In this document: positions 11,649-24,342 of the stretch, in pieces | Position numbering within the stretch: the first letter of the stretch is position 1 | Layout: each line of letters opens with the position of its first letter | Assembly: GCF_000143105.1 (NCBI RefSeq) | Contig: NW_014040576.1 | Coordinates: forward strand, 599,266-663,265 | Length of the DNA stretch: 64,000 nucleotides | Origin: Grosmannia clavigera kw1407 | Lineage: Eukaryota; Ascomycota; Sordariomycetes; Ophiostomatales; Ophiostomataceae | Direction of reading: 5' to 3' | The notes under the pieces: generated by a model | The model's input: the letters and a program-made list of their open reading frames with translations, nothing else | The model's database searches: none | Told to the model about the DNA's origin: nothing | Made by a program: the position numbers and the translations under genes

Positions 11649-14132
11649 TCGCCACCGCCCGGCCACGATGTAGACCACTCCCTGTTATATATTGCATACA
11701 ATCACACAATTGCACAAATGCATCCCAACCGGTAGAATTGCTCCCGTGTCCCTTTAGGAAGGTGCGCAACCCTCGCGTGCCTGCCGTCTCAACGTCCTCT
11801 GAGCCGACCAGGGTCCTGCACCACTACTGGTCCGGAGCAAAGGCCCTAGAACAGAACAGCCCATTTACGGAGATGGGAAAAAAAGGTAAAAAAGAAAACA
11901 AATATTCGCCCCAATCCAACTCGTACGCGCTCTTTAATCGGACGCTTTCAGCTTTAATTAACGTAATATTTCTGGTCCTGCCACCTTCTATGGAGCGGCC
12001 AGACCTTTTTGTCTATTGCTTTTGCCATTTTTTTCTTTTTCTTTCTCAATTTTACTCTTTGCCTTTCCGCTCTTTTTCCACTTTATGGACACGGCCGTTT
12101 TTGTTGGGAGTAATAGAGCTACGGAGTCGTGCCCCTATTTTTACGGCTGTCCAATCGTCAGCCAGCTGCATCGCCAAGTGGGGCAACGCTGGGCAACAGC
12201 ACGAAAAAACGCTGTGGAAATCCGGGGTTTGGTGTGTCTCTACTCAGTATGACCGCCTTGGTGGAGCCGCTGCTGGCATCTACTCCGTAGTGCTATCCAT
12301 GAAATTTTCATGGGCTAGCTAGCCTGGGAAGCCTAAAATGAACACGGGACGACACTAGACGGGAAGAGAGCCCAGCTGGCCGGAAAGGAATGCGAAAAAG
12401 AAAGCACGGTCAGGACAAAAGGGAGAGGAAAAACTGTAGCGGGCGACGAGGAAAAATGGGAAAAAGAAAATGGCATCCGGCCAGGAATCTCCGTGATACG
12501 TCGTACGGGTAAGCTTGTTGGCAATAGAGTCGTACCAGGGGCGAACTTACCCTCGTACGGAGCACTCCGTGCAATATACGAGCAGTCACCAACTTCCCCT
12601 CTCTTCTCGGGATCAGCAGCCAAAAACAACTTTGCTGATGTCAAACCCCGCCTTCTTTTCTTTGCTGAGTCCGCTGTACTTTTCAGCATGTGCAGCCACT
12701 TCCCCGCATTCTGTCCGTCTGTCCTTCACAAGATGCCTCGGACGTCACAAAAAGAGGCTTGCGTGAGGGGAAGTACGCTGTCAGCTCTGCATGTCTATCC
12801 ATTATTGGGGTCGACCTCGCAATCCGAAAAACTCGTTTTTCTCGCTCTTCTGCACGCCGTGTGCGCCCGCTCTGTAAAGTCCGCCGCACTGTGCCCACCC
12901 GCCATCTACTACCCAATGTCGTAGTGTGTCGCATTGCCTCGCACGGACTGCGAAGACGGGAAGGACACTACGCTCGCAGGCGCTAATGCAGCCAGCCTGT
13001 TGTTGGTCTCTCTGTCTTCCCCTTTCTCCTCTTCCTATGCGGGGCATCGCTGCCGATCTCTACGGAGTACCTCTGCCCTCTCTCTCTCTCGGATTTGCAC
13101 GCCACCCTCCGCTGTCTTCGTCCTTGCCATCTGGACCAACAGACGGCCCCATCTGCCTTCTCCCAGATCGTTCACACTTGTTGTCCTCGTGATGTCCAGG
13201 TTTTGCCCACTTTTGGCCCTTAACCTCACCTCGTCCTGCTTTTGCCCTCCTCGTTCTGCCGACTCTGGCCTTTCCCATCAGCCGTCTCTTGCTCTTGTCC
13301 ATTTCAAATTCAAATCACACTCGTCCGCTTCTTTCCGTGCCTCTCAATGGCTCTCACTGTCTCTCCTTCAGTGGACCTCATCCCCTGTTCGTGACCCCCC
13401 AAACTAGTACCGCGTATTGCGTAGTATCTCGCAACCAAGATGAGATCACGCACACGTAGTATCTTGCAAGTACATACTATGCCGATACTTGCTTCCCGCA
13501 CTTTGTAGCCACCCCATCCAGCCGCCCGCTTCCGCAGGACACGAAAAGAACTTTTGCCCACGGGCCCATCTGCATCTGCCTTGCTTTCTGCCGCAAGATC
13601 CGCACATCTGCCTTTCGTCTTCCGCGAATAGCCCCCTCAAGGACCAACAGCAGCCCTCTGATATCACAATCTCCATTTCTTGGCCTGTTGCTCTCCGCAT
13701 TTTCGTCTGCCGTCCGTCCCCACGTTACGCTTCTTCGCAAGCGTGAGCATAAACGGAGCATGTTGGTTAGCCTCTTTGCCCAATTCAACCGCTTTATATC
13801 TTACCTCACGCCCCCCCCCCTGGTCCTTGCTCATTTCCCACTTTTGTCTCCCGTCTGATAGTCGAGTCGCCTTTTCTCTCTCCAGTTGCTCGCTCCATCT
13901 CTCAACCTCGTCGTATTCGCATATTATCTTTTCCTTTATACCTTCTTTGTCGGCCTTTCTCTATTCTGCCTCTGCAGAGCGCCAATTCTTTGTTTTTTTG
14001 TGGTTGTGATTAAACCCGACGATTTTCGATTCTCAATTCTCGACCCTCCGTTCTCTTGTCTCTCTTGTTCGACGTTGCTTCTTCTTGCTTCACCTTCTCC
14101 CCTTGGCCCCTCCCTTCTCGAAGAAGGAAAGT
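11649..14132. other. Long promoter/leader region of the DUF3712 gene
   Basis: No gene is recognised in about 2.5 kb. From about 13000 onward the plus strand is strongly pyrimidine-rich (CTTTTC, CTCTCC runs and a nine-C run near 13811), typical of fungal core promoters and 5' leaders. Copies of the TACGGAGTA/TACTCCGTA motif occur at 12281-12289 and 13061-13069. Confidence 0.5.
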
Positions 14133-15413
14133 ATGTCAGACGGAAAAGCTATCGGCTCTTCCCACATCTCTCCTACCACAATGGACTCCGACAAGAGAGA
14201 CGAGGACACCTCGGTCCAGTACACCGAAACGGCGGTCGGCCGGCCGTCAAAGAAGAGTTTGTTGATCGCACACGTGAAGCGGTTTTGGTGGGTGCACCTG
14301 CTCATCATCTGCTGCATCGTGGCGCTCGCCGTCCCTCTCACGTAAGTACCATTCGCGAGACCTCTCGACTGCCACCCCTCTGCTGACTGGCCGTTGCAGC
14401 ATCTTTGTCGGCATCAAGCACCTGGCCCAGAGCCAGCTCAACAAGGCCACCCTGGCCATCCAGGGCATCACCGTCACCAATTCCACCACCGAGAGCTTCC
14501 ATATGGCCATCAACAGCACCATCAAGGGCACCAAGACCAAGGCCACCGTCCACAGCTTCGTCGGCGCCATGTATCTCGAGGACGAGCCGGGCCACGTTCC
14601 CTTTGCGCACATCAACTTCCCCGAGACCAAGAACAAGCCGATGCAGTCGGTCAACATCAGCCAGCTTGTCCCCATCGAGAACTTGGCTGCCCTGACCACC
14701 TTCAACTCCTGGATACTCGCCAATGAGTCGGTGCGCGTCACTGTTGACGGCAACACCACCATTAATGTGCCTGGTATCAGCCACAAGTACCACGTCCACT
14801 TCCACAAGATCCTCACCCTGACCGGTATGTTCATCTTCCCTTTCCGTCTCCTCTGGTCTGCCCAATGTGTTCCCACCTAACCGCTCTCTCTCAGGCCTGG
14901 ACAGTTTCTCCGGCATGTCCGTCGCCAACTCCTCTGTCACCGCCAGCAACTTCTCTGACGGCAGCAACTTCCACACCACCGTCACCATCCCCAACAAGTC
15001 GGTGCTCAGCTTCGAAATCGTGAGTCCAAAAGGAGACAGTCCCCCAGAACGCTCCTCTATCCCAGTCCCACTTGCTAACATCTTACAAGGGCAACGCCAC
15101 ATTCAATACCTACTTAGAGGATACGTATATCGGCCCAACCTACATTAACAACGTCTTCCTTCACCAGGGCGACAACGTATACCCCCTCCACTCTAAATTA
15201 GCAGCCATCCCCGTCCTCACAGCCCTCGACTCCGAACCGTACTGCGGCAACGGCACGCTGCCCATCACCATCTCTGGCAGCACTGTTAGCCGCAACGGCG
15301 AGAATCTGACCTACTACTCCGATGCTCTCGCCTCATCCAACGACACCGTCCAGGTCCCTCTGGCCGATGCTTTCAAGGCCATCGGCATCAACGCCAAGTG
15401 TCCGAGCAGCTAA
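14133..15413 (+). CDS. DUF3712-family single-pass membrane protein
   Basis: Four exons (14133-14341, 14400-14824, 14895-15019, 15090-15413) give about 360 residues. A charged cytosolic N-terminus of about 50 residues precedes one membrane helix (about residues 53-75, IICCIVALAVPLT). The rest is a beta-rich extracellular or lumenal region with many N-glycosylation sequons (NST, NST, NES, NTT, NSS, NFS, NGT, NDT), which resembles the fungal DUF3712 family related to LEA-2-like folds. The molecular role of this family is unknown; a vacuolar or cell-surface location is only inferred. The first ATG at 14133 was chosen; an in-frame ATG at 14181 has equally good context (caccacaATGG-like) and would shorten the protein by 16 residues. 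Confidence 0.8.
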
Positions 15414-15856
15414 GCCAGACCTCGCAGTCGATTCGCCATGCTGGTTTTGTTTTCAATGCTGTATTTCCGGTGCGCAATGTGTTTTGATTCATGGTCTTGT
15501 AATGCGTTTAGAGATACCTCGTCGTCGGGGGGAGCCAGAAAATAAGGATCGGAAATTGTGGGATTTGGCAGTCACGACCAACTTGAAAGGAAGGAAGGAT
15601 CAGAGGATCACGGGATCGCTCCCTTTCTACAACCTGTTGGCTACCTGCCTATTTTCAGCCGCAATTTATTTTGGGTCTTTATGATCCGTCACACATATAT
15701 GGCATCACATCCATGGCATCGTCTTGGTCCATTCCTTGCCTTGACAGCCTGGTGCTTGTGTCGCGTATTCGCGCAACAATTGCCGCTGCAGATAACTAAT
15801 AAATATGAGATAAATATACATTATAATGTCGACCTCAGCCATACCCTCTAAATTCA
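15414..15856. other. Convergent 3' spacer
   Basis: This spacer separates the converging DUF3712 (+) and HCNGP-like (-) genes and should hold both 3' UTRs. The part at about 15790-15830 is AT-rich (aataaatatgagataaatat) and could carry polyadenylation signals. No gene is seen. Confidence 0.5.
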
Positions 15857-16819
15857 TCAATCAAACCTGCTCTTCCGTTTCCCGGTGATCGGTCCTATTG
15901 ATGCTGTTGTTGTCCCTGCAGCCGAGCTGCCAGTCCGCGAGGCCGTCGCTACTACAAACTCGACCCGCTCCCCGGCCGCCCGCGCCCGTTGCCGTCCCAG
16001 CTCCTCCTGTACCTTGCGCAGCGGATGTCGGTAAGCCCAGTCGGGAAAAACGGGCGCTGTCCTGTCTTCCGCGTCTGGGTTCCAGACTTCGGCTGGCAGC
16101 ACTGTGCCATACTGTGCCGGCCCTGTGCCGTCCAGCCCCACAAAAGCCATCAGCTTGTCCATCACGGCTGGGTTCTTCATCGCTCCGGACTGCGCTAGAC
16201 GCGCGTTGAAGTGCGTTGCCTTGTCGCGCTTGAGCGCCAGAAACGTGTCGAACTTGCTGCTGAGCGTCTCTAGGCCCGGCGGCGGCGTCCCGGGCGGGCT
16301 GCCTGGGATGGCAAAATCCGCCACACGCGGGAGCGTCAGCTGCCGCAGTAGAGCCCGCTCGGCCGAGTACGGAGACAGCGGTGGCTCGCCGTCGCCATCG
16401 CCGTTGCTGTTTCCGTCATCGTCATCGTCGGCCGGCAGAAGTGCCGCTGCACCGTTACTGCCATCCGGCCTTGCAGGGCCGATCAAGACGTTAGATTCAT
16501 CGGCGCGAGTTCCCAGGTCCGGCACATCCTTCTGAAGCTGCCCGTCTTCACAGCTTTCTGCTGGAGGTGTCCCTGTCCGTTGCGTCTCCAAAGATGCTTG
16601 CCCCTCAGCACCTGCAGCAGGCTTCACGCTGTCTGGCGCCTCGCTAGGACTGGCTGGCTGTTGGGCCTGTAGGCTACCCGCAATCTGTTTTGTCAACACA
16701 GGGCAAGTCCAGCATTTCTAAATGGATCGGGGCACGTCGTAGCTTACCCTCAATGACACCTCTTCCTGAGCCACGTCTTCTTCCTCATCGCTGCTTGCAT
16801 ACGCAACAAGTCCAGCCAT
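15857..16819 (-). CDS. HCNGP/SAP30BP-like nuclear protein
   Basis: Two exons on the minus strand (16819-16748 and 16684-15857) encode about 299 residues. The N-terminus MAGLVAYASSDEEEDV is the hallmark start of the HCNGP family, whose human member SAP30BP acts in transcription and pre-mRNA splicing. The conserved HCNGP core lies in the C-terminal half, including the segment HFNARLAQSGAMKNPAVMDK followed by LMAFVGL. The middle is low-complexity, rich in Pro, Asp and Gly. The intron is 63 nt and phase 0. The gene is divergent from PRE4, 319 bp away, so the two probably share a promoter. A nuclear role is inferred from the family; fungal members are little characterised. Confidence 0.85.
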
Positions 16820-17138
16820 TGCAACGGAAGATTGGCTGCCGCATTGACTAACAAGCTCGAGATGAAATGGAGGCTTTGGTGATGGTCATTTGCTAGAGGC
16901 ACGTGACTGGGAAGAAATGGGGTCCCGCCCGTTTGCGTCCTCAGGCATCCAACACTAACTGTTCCAGAGGCAGCAGCTGGGACGCGAAGCTGTGAACAGC
17001 TCTAAGAGGACTTTCATCTTCACGACGACCTGCCAGCACCGACGCAACCAGCCCGAACCGACAGACAATCTAGACGCAATTTCCTGTTGACTGCACTCGC
17101 TCGACTGCAGCTCTTCTCGACCAGCACCCTCTATAAAG
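16820..17138. promoter_or_regulatory. Divergent promoter of HCNGP-like gene and PRE4
   Basis: This 319-bp intergenic region separates two head-to-head genes. It contains the E-box CACGTGAC at 16900-16907. No proteasome-associated element of the yeast Rpn4 type was seen by eye. Confidence 0.55.
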
Positions 17139-18084
17139 ATGGATCACCGCCCACAAGCTTGGGGTCGGGTATGTTTCCCATGTCGTATAGATGGCCTCGC
17201 AGTTCCCTCTTTCTGACCTGTCTGCCACAGCCTCGCGACGACGTCTACGGGGCATATGATGCCTCGTACCTGACCAGCTCTGGTCCGAAGCAGGCCACAC
17301 AGTCGCCCATCGTGACGGGCACATCGGTAGTAGCGCTCAAGTTCAACGGCGGTGTTGTCATGGCAGCCGACAATCTTGGTGAGTTTCCGTGTTGGATGCC
17401 CGGAACGGCTGCCGGCTGACGTTCCCTCCAGCCTCGTACGGCTCGCTCGCACGGTTCAACAGCACGCTGCGGCTGCGGTCGTTTGCCAACACGTCGGTCA
17501 TTGGCTTCAGCGGCGACGTGTCGGACATGCAGTACCTCGACCGTCATCTGACCGAGCTCGCCATCGACGAGACATACGACAACCCGGCGCCGAGCGCGGA
17601 GGAGCGCCAGGACGACGACGGCGAGATAAAACGGAGCAGCACCCTCAACGCCGCCAACCTGCACAAGTACCTCGCCAAGCTGATGTACCAGCGCCGCAAC
17701 AAGTTCGACCCGCTCTGGAACCAGCTGCTGGTCGCCGGCCTCGACGACGAGAGCAAGCCGTTTCTCGCCTGTGCCGATCTGCGTGGCACCACGTACTCGG
17801 CCCCCAGCTTGGCTACTGGCTACGGCTCCGCTCTCGCCCAGCCCATCATGCGCCGCTACGCCGAGACGGACGAGCAGACCGCCAAGCTCACCCGCGAACA
17901 GGCCGTCGACATTGTCCGCGAGTGCATGAAGGTCCTCTACTACCGCGACGCCCGCAGTCTCGACACCTACAGCCTGGCCATTGTCACGGCTGCCGGCGTC
18001 GACATCAGCACGTCCGAGAAGCTCGAGGCCCAGAGCTGGGCTTTTGCAGACCGTATCCGCGGATACGGCACGCAGGTTGTGTAG
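17139..18084 (+). CDS. PRE4: 20S proteasome subunit beta-7
   Basis: Three exons (17139-17168, 17231-17378, 17432-18084) encode about 276 residues. The protein is the non-catalytic beta-7 subunit of the 20S proteasome core (yeast Pre4, human PSMB4). A propeptide of about 32 residues precedes TQSPIVTGTSV, which matches the processed N-terminus of this subunit; the usual catalytic arrangement of active beta subunits is lacking, as expected. GGVVMAADNLASYGSL and the C-terminal TYSLAIVTAAG complete the proteasome fold. The first exon, MDHRPQAWGR, is joined by a 62-nt phase 0 intron. It lies in cytosol and nucleus and functions with RPT4, encoded 5 kb away on the other strand. Confidence 0.95.
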
Positions 18085-18444
18085 GGAAGGCAGCTATCCA
18101 GACATGAATTCACAAACACATTTTTGTCCAGGAACAAGGTGCTCAAGATGTATCACTAGTCAATCAAACTTCTGTTGATTTGCATTTGTCCAGATTACCG
18201 TATAGCATCTCCAACCTGTCCTATCTTGACCAACAGCAATCATTAAAAGTGCCCTCTCTCCAACCAAGATGATCAATGAACAAATCCGTCTGAAATCCCC
18301 TCCCCTCTCCCCTCGCTATCTCTACGAGTACATCGCTCTTTCATTTATCCTCGTTTAAAACAAAACCCATAAGACCATAGATAAACTCATAAAATCAAGA
18401 TGAACTCCGCTGCACGTACATGGGCAACTCATGCGTCTAGACCT
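18085..18444. other. Convergent 3' spacer PRE4/GFA1
   Basis: This spacer lies between converging genes. AT-rich stretches near 18345-18395 (tttaaaacaaaacccataag) suit 3' UTR and polyadenylation signals. No gene is seen. Confidence 0.5.
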
Positions 18445-20952
18445 TTACTCGACCGTGACGGACTTTGCCAGGTTGCGCGGGAAGTCGACGTTGAGCCCCT
18501 CCAGAACGGCCAGCCAGTAGGCAATCAGCTGCAGGGGGATGACATTCAAGATGCCCTGGAGAACGTCCACGGTCTTGGGGATCTCGATCTTCTCCGCCTC
18601 TGACGTCTTAAACTCGCTGTCGGAGGGGTTGCAGATGACAATCGGCTTGCCACCACGAGCAATCACTGTAACTAGTTAGATGCGTGGTCGTTTGCAAAAG
18701 GGGGGCAGAGGCAGAAAAGGTAACTCACCCTGCTGATAGGCATTGAGGGACTTTGTGAAAAGATTGTCGCGGGTGAGGATCATGATGATCGGGAGGTTCT
18801 CGTCCACGAGGGCCAGCACACCGTGCTTGAGCTCGCCCGACATGACGGCCTCACAGTGTAGGTAGGAGATCTCCTTGATCTTCAGGGCACCCTCGAGAGC
18901 CGTGCTGAACTGCGAGCCACGGCCAAGCAGGAGAAGAGACTTTTGGTTCTTGAACTTCTGCTGGCACATCTGCTTGATAGCCTGGTCCTGCTGAAGCACA
19001 CCCTTGATCTGGCTCGACACGTTGGCGAGACCCTCCATGATCTCCTCGCGCCGCTGCTGCTTGCTCGCGCGGTCCTCGCTCAGCGACAGCGCAAACATGA
19101 CCATGGCAATGAACTGCGATGTGTATGCCTTCGTCGAGGCGACACCAATCTCTGGGCCAGCGTTGACGTGCACGCCGCAGTGGGTCAGCAGCGAGATGGA
19201 CGAGCCGACAACGTTGACGATACCAACGGTCAGGGCGCCACGCTCCAGGCAGTACCGCAGGGCCAACAGCGAGTCGGCAGTCTCACCCGACTGCGACACA
19301 AAGATGCAAGTGTCGTCTCGGAAGACAGGCGCCTGTCGGTCAAGGAAGTCGGATGCCAGCTCGACAGCAATCGGGATTTCGGCAAGCTCTTCAAAAACAC
19401 CACGCACAGCCATGCAGCTGTGGTACGAGGTGCCGCAGGCGATAAAGATGATGCGACGGCAGCGGCGAATGGTCGACATGTATGACCGCAGGCCGCCGAG
19501 AGTGACCTTCTTGTTCTCAATGTCCAGGCGGCCACGCATGGTGTTGACGACCGACTCGGGCTGCTCGAAAATCTCCTTCTGCATGAAGTGGTCGAACTTG
19601 CCCTTCATGATCTCCTGCAGCTCCAGCTCCAGCGTCTGGATGGCACGGATGTTGGAGCTGCCGTCCGACTTCTTCAGGCGGTGAATGTTGAGCGAGCCCT
19701 CGTGGATGTGGGCAATGTCGTCATCCTCGAGGTACATGACCTTCTTGGTGTGCTCGACAATGGCAGACGGGTCGGACGAGAGGAAGAACTCGGTAGGCAT
19801 GGGCATGCCATCGTCCGTCATGAAGGCGCGTGACTGGGAGCGGTGGAGGAGCGACTTGTCGGGGGCGGCGAGGCCGCCGAGAGCCGCCTCAGGAGAGAGC
19901 AGGCCGCTGCCGCTGGCGACGCCGGCCTTCTTGAGAGCAACGTTCTGCGAGGCAGCCTCGGCAGGGAGCGGGCTGTTCTCGTCGGCATACTCGACGTCGA
20001 CAAAGTCGACCTTCATCCGCTTCTGGGTCTTCACGCCGATGACCAGAGGGGATCCCTTGCGGGCAGCGATGACCTCGTGGGGGTAGTGCACGGACTTGAT
20101 CAGCAGACCGTAGGCGCCCTCAAGCTCGTTGATGACGGCCTTGGCCAGGTCGGTGAAGCCGATTTGTGGGTGTTGGTCGTAGATGTACTTGGCAAGCTTG
20201 GCAATGCACTCGGTGTCTGTCTCGGTCTCAAACTTGAAGCCCTTGCTCTCCAAGAGCGTCTTAAGCTCCTTGTAGTTTGTGATGATACCATTGTGGACAA
20301 TGGCGAACTCCCAGTTGGGGTCAGACCTGTGCGCAGCCATAATCGTCAGTCAGCAGCTCAGATAGCGCCATGTCCACAGTGTTTGGATGCCTGCTTACCG
20401 GTGAGGGTGGCAGTTCACGCGAGACGGCGGGCCGTGGGTGGCCCATCTGGTGTGTGCGATACCGCAGTGGGAGTCAAACACCTCGTCCAGGTCGAGCTTG
20501 GAAGAATCGATGAGAGCCTTCAGCTTGGCCACCTTACCGACCTCCTTGAATGCAAACACCTCGTTCTTCTTGTCGCCGTCAACGGCCAGACCTGCAGAGT
20601 CATAACCACGGTATTCAAGACGCGAGAGACCTATTGCAGCAATGACTAATTAGCTGTTTCGTCGAGTATAATTAGGGGGGTAAAGCTGCACTAGTATGGT
20701 AATCCCAAATCCTGAAGGATCTCCAAAGAGACAGAGACAGAGACAGAGACAGAGAGGGGGAGGGGGATAGAGGGGGAAAATGCAAAGGTAGCGTACCGTT
20801 CACAAGAGTATCGACGACAAATTTCCGGTCCCGTTCGACCAGATAGTTCACGTAGCCGAAAATGCCACTGCGAATTGGATGGTGTGTTAGCTACACCGTG
20901 CTGGAAGCTATCGAAACAAGCCAGGTATCAGGAAGACGGTGACCCACCACAT
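18445..20952 (-). CDS. GFA1: Glutamine:fructose-6-phosphate amidotransferase
   Basis: Five exons on the minus strand (20952-20948, 20867-20797, 20630-20399, 20326-18729, 18665-18445) encode about 708 residues. The enzyme converts fructose-6-phosphate and glutamine to glucosamine-6-phosphate, the committed step to UDP-GlcNAc and chitin. The N-terminal glutaminase domain starts MCGIFGY with nucleophile Cys2, followed by LEYRGYDSAG and HTRWATHG. Two SIS sugar-isomerase domains follow with ACGTSYHS, SQSGETADS and LGRGSQFSTALEGALK. The protein ends NLAKSVTVE, as in other GFA1 proteins. A low-complexity insert rich in Ala, Gly and Ser separates parts of the glutaminase domain, typical of fungal enzymes. 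The first coding exon is only five bases (ATGTG), spliced to complete Cys2. Feedback inhibition by UDP-GlcNAc is known for the family. Confidence 0.95.
20726..20755 (-). repeat. GAGACA microsatellite in GFA1 intron
   Basis: About four and a half copies of the hexamer agagac occur in the intron between GFA1 exons 2 and 3, followed by a G-rich run. It is purely intronic and likely length-variable. Confidence 0.85.
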
Positions 20953-22968
20953 ATTGTCGGGCTGTTGAGAGAAGGGAGGATTGGAAGAGAAGAAAGATGC
21001 AGTTGACGGGAACAAACAGCTCTGGGGACAGAGACAGGAAGGAGAGAGATGGGCTGGTTTAAATATGAAGAGAACAGGCAAGAAGGGGGCAAGCAGGAAG
21101 ACGAACGGTGACAAAGGAAGATATATTAATACGAGCAATTAGTTGGAGGGGGGGGTTGGGAAAGCAGAAACAGAACGGCCCCGGGTTTTTATTAATGGGG
21201 CTGAGGGCCTGGGAACGGGCCAACCAAGTATGGCGGTGTTGAGCATTGGTGGGTGTCTAGGCCAGGGTGAGGGTGCGCTGGCTAGGGAAGGAGAGAGCGG
21301 CGTTACCATTTTGGGGGGCGTTGTTCCGTTCTGGCCTTTTGCTCAGCGTGAAAGAAGCAGAAAGGTATCTGAAGATATCTTATCGTTGCGTCCACCACGG
21401 GTGGAGGAGCAACAGATGTGCGGTGGGACAGGAGAATACGATGGCAGAAATAAGGTTACGAAGCAGCGGTGCGTGCCTACGGAGTAGACGAGCGTGCATC
21501 TGCAAGGTATGTCACGGCAGCACGAGGCCGCGACTATGGCTGTGCATGCAGAACATACAGAGTACGGAGTAGAAGTAATACAAGAGATACAGAGCGGTAA
21601 GGACAATGTTGGAGAAACGGACACGTTGGAAAAGTACAGACGAAGGCCGTCAGTCGCTCAGAAGCTCGGAATTATCCAGAGATCGTGCGTGGTCTTTTGG
21701 GCTAGCTGTTCTTTTTTTTCTGGCTTACCGCAAAAGCTGCATCAAGATGTCACGAGCGCGGCGACAGTGGGAGGCAACGAAAAAGTCTCCATTAATATAC
21801 GAGTATTCTTCGACTCTGTCCTTAGCTGGCCTCAGCTGTGGGCAGATCGAGTTAGGTCCAGCGCAGACTAGTGCTGAGAAACCGGCCTTTGAAGCGGGCA
21901 ACCGTGGCAAGTTACTACGGAGTATGTGTTTGTTTATGTTTTTCGCAGACCGTCGTCGCTTGCCTCTCGTACGGAGTCAGCTCCGCTGCGATAGACATGT
22001 CGTGTTCCAGGGGGGAAGGGGGCGCCGAAAGCATGTAAGATACATTGTCGAAGCACGAAAGACGAACTTGGACAAGTAAGATACACAAACGAGGTTGTAT
22101 ACAACGTGCAGTACGAAGTAGTTCCTGCCGACCGAGAACCAGTCCTGGACGTCTTCTGCCGTATGACTAGCTTTTGCCTGGTTTTTTTCCCATTCTTTCT
22201 CGTCGGAGCATGGTAGCTCTGTGTCTTTTTTAAGAACGCCCGATGTCCTCGTACAGCCTCAAGCTAATAAGGAGCCGGCCAAAATTCTCCTTGGCCACCT
22301 CCCAATTCGGCCGGCCAGACTATTTCCAATTATAGCAAAGCCCACAATTCAAAACCGGGCGATTCCCGGGGTGGTGTTCAATCCAGAAAACAATGCCGTT
22401 CACCCTGAGTTTCAGGTCGTCCGGTCGCGCGCGGCGTGTGAGATGCGATTCGGTCCCATCAGTCTGACCTCAGCGCAATGGCACCATCTACGTCGTAGGA
22501 TAAGCCTGCAACGCTTAGTGGAAGGAGAGGAGGACACCGTATGACGCCAAGAAGTACGCTGGAAACGGCATCACTTTGCTTCGTCTGGTGCAGCTCATGT
22601 CGTATTCCAAGAACGAGCCTACATAGTATTTTACGAGATGCTTGGCCCACAGCAGATCGTCGCCGGGCTACTACGTTATTCGTGGTGTTGGAATCGGGAA
22701 CAAAGAAAAGGTGTTGGGCTGACGGGGCCGACAGGGCTGTCTCGCTTGCTTCTCCCTCGTCGGACAGCCTTCTTGAAGCCATGTCGCAATCGCTTATCGT
22801 CACATGTCTGCAGCATCGAAAGGACACAACGGCTGTTTTGCTTCCATTCCCAGCAATGCCATGGCTCGCATTCGCATTCCACAACAATGTCAAAAGATAA
22901 TGCTTATATTTTTACAACTAGCAGCTTCAGGTCCGCATCCCGGTGCTTGCTACCCATGTTTCCCGCAT
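20953..22968. other. RPT4 3' end to GFA1 promoter, about 2 kb
   Basis: No gene is recognised. The GFA1 leader side (20960-21140) is purine-rich on the plus strand, i.e. pyrimidine-rich in the GFA1 sense, as expected for a fungal 5' leader. TACGGAGTA motif copies lie at 21479-21487, 21562-21570, 21915-21923 and 21965-21972. Confidence 0.5.
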
Positions 22969-24342
22969 TTACAGCTTCTGGTACTCCAGCTTGCCCTCCA
23001 GCTTCTTGGCCTCGGCTACCTTCCGCACGGCCTTGTTGAAGTCGTCCTGGTTGACAGCATCCCGGTAGTCCTTGATAGCAAACAGTCCGCTGTATGGAAA
23101 AACACACTGTTAGCTTCTGATCGATGCACATACTGTTTAGACGTGTCCAGACTTACGCTTCTGTCACCACGTTCCGTAGATCAGCCCCGTTCAGGCCGTC
23201 GCTCATCTTGACCACGCTCTCAAAATCAATCTCCCCCTCTGTAATCACACTCGCTGCGTGGATCTTGAGAATCTCCAACCGGCCAACCTCGTTTGGCAGT
23301 GCAATCTCAATCTTGCGATCCAACCGGCCCGCTCTCAGCAGCGCGGGGTCCAGAGTGTCGGGCCGGTTCGTCGCCATGATAATCTTCGTCTTGCCGAGGT
23401 AGTCGAAGCCGTCCAGCTGGTTAAGGAGTTCCATCAGCGTCCGCTGAATCTCTCGGTCGGCGCTGGTGCCCTCCGAAAATCTCCGGCCACCGATGGCGTC
23501 AATCTCGTCCATGAAGATGATACACGGCTCGTGCTCCTTGGCGTAGCCGAACATTTCACGGATAAGGCGCGCAGACTCGCCAATGTATTTGTCGACAATA
23601 GCGGACGAAACGACTGTGTAGAAAACAGGTTAGAAACGTCAAGAGGAGAAAGCAGGAGATGATCGTCGCACCTTTCAGGAAGTTGGTCTCGAGGCTGCTG
23701 GCCACCGCACGCGCCAGGAGCGTCTTGCCTGTCCCTGGAGGACCGTACAGTAGAACGCCCTTTGGTGGCTTGATTCCCACCCTCAAGAAAAGCTCGGGGT
23801 TTTTCAGAGGCAATTCGATAACCTCGCGGAGTTCCCGAATCTGTTCGTTCAGCCCTCCAATACCCGCAAAATTGACTTGGCCGGGATCCTCCAGCGACAT
23901 GTTGTACACCAAAGGATCGACCTCTCGTGGCAGCATCCGCATGATCGTGAGCGTCGTCATATCGAGAGCCACACGTGTCCCCTGCTTCAGTTTGGCCTTG
24001 TCCACCTTCGATCGGCACCCAACGACGTATCTTGGCCCGCTAGATGCTTTGACAATGACTGTACAAAGAGGCCAATGTTGTCAGTTGTCACATCCTCCAT
24101 CATCGGGCAGTGTCGTACAGTTCATGACACTCACATCGCTCATCGTCCAACTGCTTCAGAACTTCGCCGATAATCTGGCCCACACTCTGCAGCGCCTTGA
24201 TGTTCTCCTCCGTCTGGTCGTAGTTCTTTTGTAGGCCTTTAATCTCCAAGCGCAGCGCCTTGAGCTTTGCCTCCCATTCCCGCGATTCGATCAACTTCTC
24301 CTTGAAGGCCGAAAGGGCATGTTGGCGCTCCGGGTCCGCCAT
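22969..24342 (-). CDS. RPT4: 26S proteasome regulatory ATPase subunit 4
   Basis: Four exons on the minus strand (24342-24135, 24058-23672, 23613-23157, 23089-22969) encode about 390 residues, the usual family length. This AAA+ ATPase of the 19S base ring unfolds ubiquitinated substrates and feeds them to the core. An N-terminal coiled coil (residues about 10-65) is followed by an OB region. The AAA domain has Walker A GPPGTGKT (about 175-182), Walker B IIFMDEID (about 230-237), the second region of homology with NRPDTLDPALLRAGRLDRK, and a C-terminus ending KLEYQKL. The presence of LREVIELPLKNPELFLRVGI identifies Rpt4 (S10b) rather than other Rpts. All introns join in frame. Confidence 0.95.

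Noticed and set aside
19843..20649. 268-codon plus-strand frame
   Set aside because: It is antisense to GFA1 exons 3 and 4 and has no recognisable domain.
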